A stretch of DNA of 64,000 nucleotides from DATAXP01 sp036272935 (GTDB taxonomy: Bacteria > Planctomycetota > Planctomycetia > Pirellulales > PNKZ01), in NCBI GenBank assembly GCA_036272935.1, contig DATAXP010000068.1, positions 15,480 through 79,479 on the forward strand, in the 5' to 3' direction. This document shows positions 18,911-26,163 of the stretch, in pieces; position 1 is the stretch's first letter; each line of letters begins with the position of its first letter. A program made the position numbers and the translations under genes. Below the pieces are notes generated by a model. That model was given only the letters and a program-made list of their open reading frames with translations. It was not told the DNA's origin and made no database searches.

Positions 18911-19798
18911 ATGTCCGCATTCCCGCGGCCTGCGCTGCTGTTGGCAACCTGCATGGTCGCGCTCGGGCCGGGGTGCAGCGCCGTGACGCCGCGCCAGGGG
19001 GATGCGGCGCTCGTGCGCAGTCTCGTCCCCGCGGACGCCGTAGCTTTGGAGATGCTCACGCTGCGCGTGCCGGCCGACGCTGCGGCGCTCGACGAGTCGC
19101 TGTGGATCGGCATCGACGAACTACAGTTTCCCACCGAGCTGCGTCGCCGTCTGGCCGCCAACGGCATCCGCGCCGGCGTCATCGGTGCTCGGCTTCCGGC
19201 ATCGCTTGAGCAACTGCTGAAGTCTGACGGTCCGTCTGGCGCATCCACTGACGCCAACCCCGCGATTCAAGTGAGCGATTTCGAAAACGAGCCACGCGTG
19301 CGCCGCCGGATCATCGAAACGCGTTCCGGGCGGAAAATGAAGTTCGTGTGCATCGGCGAGAAAGAGCGTGTCGGCGAGTTGTCGCTGCTGCTGCGCTGCG
19401 ACGACGGCGCGGTCAACGGCCGCACTTATCGCAAGGTGATGGGCCTGCTTTTGGCCCGTGCATTCCCCGAGGGGGACGGTCGCGTGCGGCTCGAAGTGCT
19501 CCCTGAGATTGAGCACGGCGATCCGCAGCGCCGCTTCGAGCCGGGCGACGGCATGATGCGCGTCGAGTTCGGCCCGGCGCGGGAACGCTTCGACACCTTG
19601 CGGCTCGAAGCAGTGTTGTCGCCAGGACAGACGCTGCTGCTGACCTGCGTCGCCGATCGTCCCGGGACGCTGGGGCATCATTTCTTCACCGAAAACGCCT
19701 CGGATCGCGTGGTGCAAAAGCTCGTGCTCGTGCGCCTGGCAGCAGCCAACTACGACGATCTGTTCAGCCCCGATACTCCGGCAGCCGAGATCGACTGA
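18911..19798 (+). CDS. putative lipoprotein of unknown function
   Basis: 295 residues from the ATG at 18911 (MSAFPRPALLLATCMVALGP, then GCS). A signal peptide with lipobox-like LGPGC indicates lipidation at about Cys22. The mature part is mixed alpha/beta with no catalytic motif seen; LVRSLVPADAVALEMLTLRV and DESLWIGIDELQFPTELRRR are the most structured stretches. Proteins like this with a LW..ID segment are recurrent in planctomycetes, and I cannot assign a role. The gap 18781-18910 has nothing beyond a possible promoter. Confidence 0.6.
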   Translation: MSAFPRPALLLATCMVALGPGCSAVTPRQGDAALVRSLVPADAVALEMLTLRVPADAAALDESLWIGIDELQFPTELRRRLAANGIRAGVIGARLPASLEQLLKSDGPSGASTDANPAIQVSDFENEPRVRRRIIETRSGRKMKFVCIGEKERVGELSLLLRCDDGAVNGRTYRKVMGLLLARAFPEGDGRVRLEVLPEIEHGDPQRRFEPGDGMMRVEFGPARERFDTLRLEAVLSPGQTLLLTCVADRPGTLGHHFFTENASDRVVQKLVLVRLAAANYDDLFSPDTPAAEID

Positions 19799-19822
19799 TC
19801 GGGTTGCTGGCGAAGAAAATGG

Positions 19823-19862
19823 TTGACTTCGTTCGTCGCCGCGGCTACTTTGCAATGCAAAG
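19823..19862 (+). promoter_or_regulatory. promoter with overlapping palindromic operator (copy 1)
   Basis: TTGACT (19823-19828), a 17-nt spacer and TACTTT (19846-19851). The palindrome CTTTGCAATGCAAAG (19848-19862) overlaps the -10. The same 20-nt context TACTTTGCAATGCAAAGCAT recurs at 20934. It sits just upstream of a cluster that encodes a winged-helix regulator, so autorepression is likely. Confidence 0.7.
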
Positions 19863-19887
19863 CATTCCTCGAAGCGGGGGGGTGACC

Positions 19888-20505
19888 ATGATCGAACTCC
19901 ACGAGGCACTCGCCGATCTTGCCGCGATCCGGCGGCAGATCGCTCAAGTCGAACAGTTCCGTGGATACCATACTTTGCCCGCAGCGATTGGCGCGTTGTT
20001 GGCCGGTGCCGCCGGGGCCTTGCAGCCGTGGATCGTTCCCGAGCCAACGCAGGATCTTCTGCGATACGTCGCATTGTGGGTGGCGGTAGCCATCGTCGCC
20101 GGCAGCGTTTCGGTCTTCGACGTCTGGCAACGTCACCGCAATTGCGATACGCTGCGCGGCACGCTTGCCCGGTTGGCCTGCGAGCAATTCGCGCCATGCG
20201 TGATCGCCGGCGCAGCGCTTACGTGGACGATTGTCCGTTTCGTACCTCACGTCGGCTGGATGTTGCCTGGGCTCTGGGCCATCTTGTTCAGTCTCGGCCT
20301 ATTCGCTTCGTGCCGCTTATTGCCGCGCGCGATCATTGTTGTCGCCGGCTGGTATTTGCTAGCCGGCTGCTTTTACCTGGCGCTTGGTTCATCCCACACC
20401 GGTCTCGAACCCTGGAGGATGCCGGTGATCTTCGGCATCGGGCAAGCGGGCGCCGCCGTGGTGCTTGCGCGTCAAGCGACCGGGGAGCGCGCTCGTGCCA
20501 GCTAA
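19888..20505 (+). CDS. multi-pass membrane protein, first gene of a regulator-linked operon
   Basis: 205 residues from the ATG at 19888 (MIELHEALADLAAIRRQIAQ), preceded by a G-rich RBS. The N-terminal helix is cytoplasmic. Four to five hydrophobic segments follow: TLPAAIGALLAGAAGAL, YVALWVAVAIVAGSVSVF, PCVIAGAALTWTIV, MLPGLWAILFSLGLFA and IIVVAGWYLLAGCFYLA. The stop overlaps the GTG start of the HTH regulator by 11 nt, which indicates coupling. No enzymatic motif is seen. The pairing with a HTH_34 regulator resembles small membrane stress-sensor cassettes. Confidence 0.72.
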   Translation: MIELHEALADLAAIRRQIAQVEQFRGYHTLPAAIGALLAGAAGALQPWIVPEPTQDLLRYVALWVAVAIVAGSVSVFDVWQRHRNCDTLRGTLARLACEQFAPCVIAGAALTWTIVRFVPHVGWMLPGLWAILFSLGLFASCRLLPRAIIVVAGWYLLAGCFYLALGSSHTGLEPWRMPVIFGIGQAGAAVVLARQATGERARAS

Positions 20506-20914
20506 AAAACCTCGTGACTCCGCAAGCGATTTGTCCGGCCGGTTCGCGTACGACGGACTCGATCGCACCATTCACGAAAAGGCTCGGTTGGGAATCATGA
20601 CGTCGCTGGCGACACATCGCGAGGGCTTGCTGTTCAATGATCTGAAACAGCTATGTTCGCTCACCGACGGCAACCTATCTCGGCACTTACAGGTGCTACA
20701 GGCGGCAGGGCTGGTCGAAGCCTGGAAAGGATCGTCTCGTCGTCGGCCACAAACGCTTTGTCGCCTCACGCGCCGCGGGCGGGAAGAACTACTGGAGTAC
20801 ATCTCCGTGCTCGAGAATGTCGTGGCCGATGCCGTCGCAGCGCGGAAGGCCGCGAACCGTGAGGCCCAGACACGATCGAGCACGGCATGGAACTTGGGAT
20901 TGGCGTCGCCGTAA
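20495..20914 (+). CDS. winged-helix transcriptional regulator (HTH_34/PadR-MarR-like)
   Basis: 139 residues starting at GTG 20495 with GGGGAG in front. The core LDRTIHEKARLGIMTSLATH and FNDLKQLCSLTDGNLSRHLQ is the winged-helix signature of the HTH_34 family, in which the second stretch is the recognition helix. It likely binds the CTTTGCAATGCAAAG palindromes found 647 bp upstream of this start and again 22 bp after its stop codon, regulating both this operon and the next membrane-protein gene. A longer ATG frame (20465) lies within the upstream gene and is less likely. Confidence 0.85.
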   Translation: MPAKKPRDSASDLSGRFAYDGLDRTIHEKARLGIMTSLATHREGLLFNDLKQLCSLTDGNLSRHLQVLQAAGLVEAWKGSSRRRPQTLCRLTRRGREELLEYISVLENVVADAVAARKAANREAQTRSSTAWNLGLASP

Positions 20915-20935
20915 TTCTCTTTTTTTGCAACCATA

Positions 20936-20950
20936 CTTTGCAATGCAAAG
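20936..20950. promoter_or_regulatory. palindromic operator CTTTGCAATGCAAAG (copy 2)
   Basis: Identical to copy 1, again preceded by TA so that TACTTT (20934-20939) may be the -10. The next gene's ATG is at 20952, so transcripts from this promoter would be nearly leaderless. No clear -35 was found. Confidence 0.65.
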
Positions 20951-20951
20951 C

Positions 20952-21644
20952 ATGAACGCGACCGTGCCAACGCGATTGCGAACACTGCTGCGGGGCGACC
21001 CAGTAGCGATCGCCGCGCAACTCGACGCCGATCCGCAGAGCCTGCCATTTTTTCTCGCAGTCACCGTGCTGGGAAGCGCTGTTTACGCAAGCACCTTGGG
21101 TTGGTGGCGAGCACCGGAGCAGGCGGCTTGGGCCGCAATCAAGTTTCCTCTGGTGATGCTGCTGACCGCAATCGGCAACGCCGGTCTTAATGGCGTGCTG
21201 GCACAATTGCTCGGCACCGGCCTGACCTTTGGGCGCACATGCTCGGCCATTCTGCTGAGCTTTGCGATTGCCGCGACGATCCTCGCAGCGTTCAGCCCGT
21301 TGATTCTCTTCCTGTTGCTCAACGTGCCGACCTTAGGTACCAGCGACTCCGCATACGCGGTGGTGCTGGTCTCGCATGTCGCGGCAATCGCTCTGGCAGG
21401 CGTGGTCGCGAACTATCGCTTGTTGCGGCTGATTCAGCACCTTTGCGGAAGTCTGGGAATCGCACGACGAACGCTACTGGCCTGGTTGGCAGGCAATTTA
21501 CTGCTTGGAAGTCAGGTTGCTTGGGTTCTGCGGCCGTTCGTCGGCACGCCCGGTGCGCCGGTCACGTTCCTGCGCAATGATGCCGTGCGAGGCAATTTTT
21601 TCGAAGCGATTGCTGACTCGATGCGACGTTTGATCGTTGAATGA
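20952..21644 (+). CDS. multi-pass membrane protein (Yip1-like)
   Basis: About 230 residues from MNATVPTRLRTLLRGDPVAI; an in-frame ATG nine bases earlier lies inside the operator. Hydrophobic segments are FFLAVTVLGSAVYASTLGWW, FPLVMLLTAIGNAGLNGVLA, CSAILLSFAIAATILAAFSP and LVSHVAAIALAGVVANYRLL, giving five or six passes with a layout like the Yip1/DUF1282 group. It is controlled by the same palindromic operator as the upstream operon. The role is unknown, possibly membrane stress. Confidence 0.7.
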   Translation: MNATVPTRLRTLLRGDPVAIAAQLDADPQSLPFFLAVTVLGSAVYASTLGWWRAPEQAAWAAIKFPLVMLLTAIGNAGLNGVLAQLLGTGLTFGRTCSAILLSFAIAATILAAFSPLILFLLLNVPTLGTSDSAYAVVLVSHVAAIALAGVVANYRLLRLIQHLCGSLGIARRTLLAWLAGNLLLGSQVAWVLRPFVGTPGAPVTFLRNDAVRGNFFEAIADSMRRLIVE

Positions 21645-21765
21645 AGACCTTTCCCTCATAATTTGTTCGTGAGAACTACCATGGACGACGTCAATCGGGA
21701 CGAGGAACACGAAGAACCCCGTGAGGCGGAGGTCATACAGCCTCCAGATCCGCCGAAATCGCGCG

Positions 21766-22476
21766 ATGATGCTACGAGTTTTTTCGCCAATGCAGAGCAC
21801 CGGCGGCGCTGGAACGGTCCTTTCCACGCTTTTGCGTTGGCCAGGAAGGTTGGTTTACGAACTGCATCGGCCCGGCGCGCTCAAGCGGATCGACGTGCCA
21901 TTGGCGATAGTGGCCGTCGCCTGTTTGGCAGCCTACGGGCTGGTGGTTGGGAGCTTTTCGGGTGGCGAGCAATTCTGGGCGGCGCCGTTGAAGATCACGC
22001 TGGGTTCGTTTGCCGCCGCGGCAATCTGTCTGCCGAGCCTGTATGTTTTCTCGTGCCTGGCTGGCGCGAATGACCGCATGCATTTCGGCGCGCTGACTGG
22101 TGTGCTGTTGGCTGCGGTAACGGTCAACGCCCTGCTCCTGGTCAGCTTCGCGCCGGTCGCGTGGTTATTCTCCGAGTCGACCGAATCGATCGGCCTGATC
22201 GGAACGCTGCATCTCATCTTTTGGTTGACCGGCATCGTCTTCGCGATGCGACTGTTGAAACTGGCTGCATCGTATCTCGGCGTCGGCGATCGCGGCTACT
22301 TGTTGTTGTGGATGGGGATCTTCTTGCTGGTGAACCTGCAAATGACGACGACGTTGCGGCCACTGTTGGGGCGCAGCGAACACTTCCTGCCGACCGAAAA
22401 GCGGTTCTTCCTATCGCACTGGGCGGACGTGCTCAACATCTCGGCAAAGAAGTCGCAGCGCGTTACTTATCCCTAG
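21766..22476 (+). CDS. multi-pass membrane protein; N-terminus probably frameshifted at a T6 run
   Basis: From ATG 21766 it encodes about 236 residues: GRLVYELHRPGALKRIDVPL followed by five or six membrane segments (AIVAVACLAAYGLVVGSF; ITLGSFAAAAICLPSLYVFS; MHFGALTGVLLAAVTVNALL; LHLIFWLTGIVFAMRLL; GYLLLWMGIFLLVNLQ). It is similar in layout to the preceding gene. There is no RBS before 21766. A different frame starting at ATG 21681 encodes an acidic Pro-rich leader (MDDVNRDEEHEEPREAEVIQ, then PPDPPKSRDDATSFF). It would join this frame if one T of TTTTTT (about 21778-21783) were removed, so the native product may begin there. Confidence 0.65.
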   Translation: MMLRVFSPMQSTGGAGTVLSTLLRWPGRLVYELHRPGALKRIDVPLAIVAVACLAAYGLVVGSFSGGEQFWAAPLKITLGSFAAAAICLPSLYVFSCLAGANDRMHFGALTGVLLAAVTVNALLLVSFAPVAWLFSESTESIGLIGTLHLIFWLTGIVFAMRLLKLAASYLGVGDRGYLLLWMGIFLLVNLQMTTTLRPLLGRSEHFLPTEKRFFLSHWADVLNISAKKSQRVTYP

Positions 22477-22486
22477 CGCAACAAAA

Positions 22487-22515
22487 AAGCCCACGGACGG
22501 CTGTCCGTGGGCTTT
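22487..22515. terminator. bidirectional intrinsic terminator
   Basis: AAGCCCACGGAC-GGCT-GTCCGTGGGCTT with A-run before and T-run after, a perfect 12-bp stem. It separates the rightward membrane-protein genes from the leftward mscS gene and would serve both. Confidence 0.88.
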
Positions 22516-22552
22516 GGTCATCTTCGCCGGGTGCGGTGTGATGGGCCGCGCG

Positions 22553-23398
22553 TTAGCGGACCGCCTCGCTGAGCATCCGGGTGTTGGGAACACTGTGACG
22601 ATTCACCAGGCCGTGCTCCGCGGTCTCGATGACCGTGGCGACCGGGCCCACTTCGCGAACGATGCCTTCCATGCCGGCCACGGCTACGTGATCGCCCGCT
22701 TGCAGGCGCTGGCGAGTGTAGTAGCCGGCCAGAATGCCCGCCATCACCTCGCGGCCACCCAGGCCAAACGCCAGGCCGAATCCCAGCGCCACGGCCGCGA
22801 ACGCGATCAGCACCAGTTCCTTGAGCAGGCCGATCTCGATTTGCAACTGATCGAACGCACCGATGAACGTCATCAGGGCCAGCACGTAGTAGCAGCCGTT
22901 GGCCAGGCTCTCGGCGTAGGTGACGCCGACGCGATCGGCGCTGGTGGCGATCAAGCCGCGCACGAAGCTCGCCACGAGCAAACCCACGACGACGACCACC
23001 GTGGCAACCAGCAGGTTCGGAATGTACGCCACGATGCGGTCAAACGCATCCGACACCTTGTCCAGGCCTAGTGTGTTGAAAGCCGCGGTGAGGAACACGC
23101 ACATCGTCAGCCAGAACACCATCTGGCCGAGGATTGCCGGCACATTGCGCTTGATGCCGACCTGCTTCATGCTGGTGTTCAGTCCGCTGCGTTCCGCGGC
23201 ACGCTCGAGTCCCAGAGATTGGGCCAAGGCGACGACGAACTTGTCGAGCAGTCGGGCCACCACGTACCCGATCACCAACACGACCACGGCACCGAGCACC
23301 TTCGGGGCCAGAGCGATGATCTGGCTGAACGCATGGTTAAAGCTCGCAACGACGGCGTCGCGCGACAAATCGAACGACTGAAAATCGAAGCTGTCCAT
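22553..23398 (-). CDS. small-conductance mechanosensitive channel (MscS family)
   Basis: 281 residues. Three N-terminal helices (ALAPKVLGAVVVLVIGYVVA; ILGQMVFWLTMCVFLTAAFN; YIPNLLVATVVVVVGLLVAS) of the conserved-TM-helix type lead to the pore helix GLAFGLGGREVMAGILAGYY. The beta domain VAGMEGIVREVGPVATVIET follows. It is shorter than E. coli MscS at the C-terminus, ending in VNRHSVPNTRMLSEAVR. It opens under membrane tension to release solutes. RBS AGAGGACC lies ahead of the ATG. Shares the terminator at 22487 with the rightward cluster. Confidence 0.88.
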   Translation of the reverse strand: MDSFDFQSFDLSRDAVVASFNHAFSQIIALAPKVLGAVVVLVIGYVVARLLDKFVVALAQSLGLERAAERSGLNTSMKQVGIKRNVPAILGQMVFWLTMCVFLTAAFNTLGLDKVSDAFDRIVAYIPNLLVATVVVVVGLLVASFVRGLIATSADRVGVTYAESLANGCYYVLALMTFIGAFDQLQIEIGLLKELVLIAFAAVALGFGLAFGLGGREVMAGILAGYYTRQRLQAGDHVAVAGMEGIVREVGPVATVIETAEHGLVNRHSVPNTRMLSEAVR

Positions 23399-23476
23399 GA
23401 CTAGGGTCCTCTCGAAAAAGAATGAACGGTTGAACGACTAACAAAATGCGGAAAAACGCGATGGTGCGGTGGCACC

Positions 23477-23740
23477 TCAGCTCCTTGGCGGCAGGTGATC
23501 GCGGCGATCGTGGTGACCATCCGTGCGGCGCTCGACTGGGTACCGGCCTGAAAACGTGTAGATCAACAAACCAAGCCATGCCCTCGCGAAATGCAGCAGT
23601 CCGAACACGGCAGCCTTGCTGAACAGTTCGGCCACGTGCAGCCCCAGCAACCGGTTGTTGAGCCGGTGGTGCACGTCGCCGTCGAACGAATCGGGCAACG
23701 GCGGCACTTCGGCGGTCGTGAGTTGATCGAAGATGTCCAT
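23477..23740 (-). CDS. small protein with one membrane-associated segment, in operon with an ECF sigma factor
   Basis: 87 residues from ATG 23740 (MDIFDQLTTAEVPPLPDSFD). A hydrophobic stretch, VFGLLHFARAWLGLLIYTFS, is preceded by amphipathic LLGLHVAELFSKAA. The tail is His/Arg/Asp-rich (GHHDRRDHLPPRS). It starts 60 bp after the stop of the ECF sigma gene, separated by a heptad repeat. Position suggests it could be a small anti-sigma-like partner, but no zinc-binding anti-sigma motif is present; function unknown. Confidence 0.6.
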   Translation of the reverse strand: MDIFDQLTTAEVPPLPDSFDGDVHHRLNNRLLGLHVAELFSKAAVFGLLHFARAWLGLLIYTFSGRYPVERRTDGHHDRRDHLPPRS

Positions 23741-23742
23741 AG

Positions 23743-23814
23743 CGGAAATGCGGAATGCTAAATGCGAAATGCGAAACGCCGGCCATTCCGCTTTTCGCAT
23801 TTAGCATTCTCTCT
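23743..23814. repeat. heptanucleotide-periodic inverted repeat at the end of the sigma-factor gene
   Basis: Units AATGCGG, AATGCTA, AATGCGA, AATGCGA, then GGCC, then ATTCCGC, TTTTCGC, ATTTAGC, ATTCTCT. The stop codon TAA of the sigma factor (complement of 23801-23803) lies inside the repeat. Confidence 0.8.
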
Positions 23815-24358
23815 CTCCATATTGTTTTTGAATCTTTTCTCGCGCTCGGCTGACGCGCATCTTGCAGGCGCTCACCGACAGATCGAAGATTTCGGCGAGC
23901 TCGTCGTAGCTGTATTCCTCGGCGTATTTAAGAATCACCAGCGCCCGGTCTTCCTCGTCGAGCGTTTCGAGCATTTTCGCCAGGTCGAGCGACAAGCCCG
24001 GCGCGTCGCCTGTGCGCGCCGTGGCTTGCTCCGCCAACACGCTTGCCTGTGCTTCGTGCTTCTGCCGCCGACCTCGGCCTCGACGCAGCGTCAGGCAGGT
24101 CCGCACCGCGATGCCGTGCACCCAGGTCGAGTACTTCGACCGCTCGGCGAATCGGGCGCGATGCACGAACAGCCGAACGAACACCTCTTGCGCCGCGTCG
24201 TGGGCGTCGGCCTCGTTGCCCATCAGCCGATAGCAAACGCGCCACACGCGGTCGCGGTGCCGCTCGACCAGCGCGACGAAGGCCGGTCCATCCGAGCCTT
24301 CGCGCGCAGCCTGGGCGGCGAGCTGTTCGTCGGTCGTTCGTTCGAGGTCCAAGGCCAT
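23801..24358 (-). CDS. ECF-type RNA polymerase sigma factor
   Basis: 185 residues from ATG 24358 (MALDLERTTDEQLAAQAARE). Region 2 has FVALVERHRDRVWRVCYRLM and DAHDAAQEVFVRLFVHRARF; region 4 has LDEEDRALVILKYAEEYSYD and LAEIFDLSVSACKMRVSRAR. The linker with KHEAQASVLAEQATARTGDA is typical. The last residues (YGEREC) and the stop codon come from a heptad repeat, so the original C-terminus may have differed. No adjacent zinc-finger anti-sigma; a small membrane-associated protein follows. Confidence 0.9.
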   Translation of the reverse strand: MALDLERTTDEQLAAQAAREGSDGPAFVALVERHRDRVWRVCYRLMGNEADAHDAAQEVFVRLFVHRARFAERSKYSTWVHGIAVRTCLTLRRGRGRRQKHEAQASVLAEQATARTGDAPGLSLDLAKMLETLDEEDRALVILKYAEEYSYDELAEIFDLSVSACKMRVSRAREKIQKQYGEREC

Positions 24359-24603
24359 GACCACACATTCGCGTCCTGCGTCGTGCTCGGGCCGATTGTC
24401 TCTGGGCTTTCCGTAGCGTTAGTTGCCGAGCGTGGCAGGACCGTCACATTTCATTGCTGCCCACAATCAATTCTAGGACTGGAAATGCATATGGAATTGC
24501 GACTTACGAGCGGCCACAAAGGTCATCCACCGGCGCAAATGGCAGCAGAAACGGTCCCGACGGTCAAGACGAACCTGCGTCGGTGCGGGGCCACCGCGAG
24601 TCG

Positions 24604-26100
24604 TTATTGCTTGGCAGACGAACCTGCTGCGGCTTTAGCGTCGCGAAGCATCGGTTCGATTTCCGACAGGTTTCGGTACTGCTGGCGCAGCTCGTCGATG
24701 TTCTGCGCGAAGACGCCCGGACGGCTCGCGGCGTACTTCTTCAGGCTGAATTCTTCGGACTCCTTCGACTCGGTCCGGCCCGGTTTATCGCCGCAGTGTT
24801 GCATCCACGCGTCGAGCTCGCTGCGGAGCCGCTTCAACTCGCCGGCATACTGCGGCAGCGCGGCGAGATTGTTGAACTCGTATGGATCGGCCTCCAGGTC
24901 GTACAACGCCTCGGCCGGGCGCGAAGAGGCCAGGAATTGCTGCTGGGCCGCGTTCAGCTTCCCCTCGGCGTGCAGCTTTTGCATCAGGAGGAACGTAGGA
25001 TTCGTCGTGCTGCGATACGCGCTGGGTTGCAAGTACGGACGGTCGGGCTCGAAGTTGCGGACATACTTCCAGCGCGCGTCGCGCACGGCGCGCAGCTGGT
25101 CGAAGTTTTCATCGATGCGATCGAGTGCCGTGAACAGATATTCGCGCCGCTGGCGATGCGGCCCCAGAAAGGGCTTGCCGTCAAAACCCTCGGGCAACTC
25201 AATTCCGGTCAACGACAACGACGTCGCGGCAATGTCGACGCCGCTGATCAAATCGCCTGACACGCTTCCCGGCGCGACGATCCCCGGGGCACGCACCAGC
25301 AGCGGCACCGAGCAACCTTGCTCGAACAACTGATACTTGCCGCGGAAATCCTCGCGGCCGTTATCGCCGATGAACATGACGATCGTCGTGTCGGCCAGGC
25401 CTTGCGCTTGGAGCAGGTCGAGAATCTTGCCGACCTTCGTGTCGAGGATTTGGATGGCATCGAGATACGCGGCCCAATCTTCGCGCACCAGGGGATGATC
25501 GGCCAGGTACGGCGGCAACGCGACTTTCGCCGGATCGACAGGGTTTGCGGTGTCCTTGTGATACACCCGATGCGCCTCGGGCAGGTTCACCTGGGCGAAG
25601 AACGGCTGGTGGGACTTCAAGTCCTGCCAATCGGCGGTGTCGAATTCGCGGCCGGGATAGGCGAAGTTCCAATCGGTTTTGCCTTTGCCCTCCAAGTCGG
25701 TGCCGGCAGGGAAGCGCGTGATGTTGGCGGTGAAGTAACCTGCCGCGCGGAAGCGATCGCAGAGCAGCTTTACATTCGGCGGAAGCCCCGCCGCGCCGCG
25801 CTGGCGGTTCGAGCGGTGATTGTTGGCCCCAAACGACGTGGGATAGGCCCCGGTCATTAAGCCGGAGCGCGCGGCGGAGCAGATTGGCGCGCTCGAAAAG
25901 GCACGCGTGTAGCGGCAGCCCTGCGCCGCCAGGCGATCGAGGTTCGGCGTCGCCAGGTCGGTGCGGCCGTAGCACGCCAGGTCGGGTCCCATGTCCTCGG
26001 CAATGATCCACAGGATGTTGGGTTTTGCGGTGGCCATGTTGCCAGCGGACGCAACGATGCCCAGCGAGGTAAGTAGCAGCGTGAGCACGTGAGCTTTCAT
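24604..26100 (-). CDS. secreted sulfatase (type I, CxAxR)
   Basis: 498 residues with a signal peptide (MKAHVLTLLLTSLGIVASAG) followed by NILWIIAEDMGPDLACYGRT. The formylglycine motif CSAAR has Cys74 in the CxAxR variant, and the metal ligands recur in TTIVMFIGDNGREDFRGKYQ. A heparan-N-sulfatase-like layout follows (AVRDARWKYVRNFEPDRPYL). It acts on sulfated glycans outside the cytoplasm. It is monocistronic as far as can be seen. The 24365-24603 gap before its 3' end holds nothing recognisable. Confidence 0.9.
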   Translation of the reverse strand: MKAHVLTLLLTSLGIVASAGNMATAKPNILWIIAEDMGPDLACYGRTDLATPNLDRLAAQGCRYTRAFSSAPICSAARSGLMTGAYPTSFGANNHRSNRQRGAAGLPPNVKLLCDRFRAAGYFTANITRFPAGTDLEGKGKTDWNFAYPGREFDTADWQDLKSHQPFFAQVNLPEAHRVYHKDTANPVDPAKVALPPYLADHPLVREDWAAYLDAIQILDTKVGKILDLLQAQGLADTTIVMFIGDNGREDFRGKYQLFEQGCSVPLLVRAPGIVAPGSVSGDLISGVDIAATSLSLTGIELPEGFDGKPFLGPHRQRREYLFTALDRIDENFDQLRAVRDARWKYVRNFEPDRPYLQPSAYRSTTNPTFLLMQKLHAEGKLNAAQQQFLASSRPAEALYDLEADPYEFNNLAALPQYAGELKRLRSELDAWMQHCGDKPGRTESKESEEFSLKKYAASRPGVFAQNIDELRQQYRNLSEIEPMLRDAKAAAGSSAKQ

Positions 26101-26163
26101 GGACGTACGGCGAGGTGAATGAAGAAGCGAGGTGCGCTACGTCAGCTTACTATGTGACCTAGG

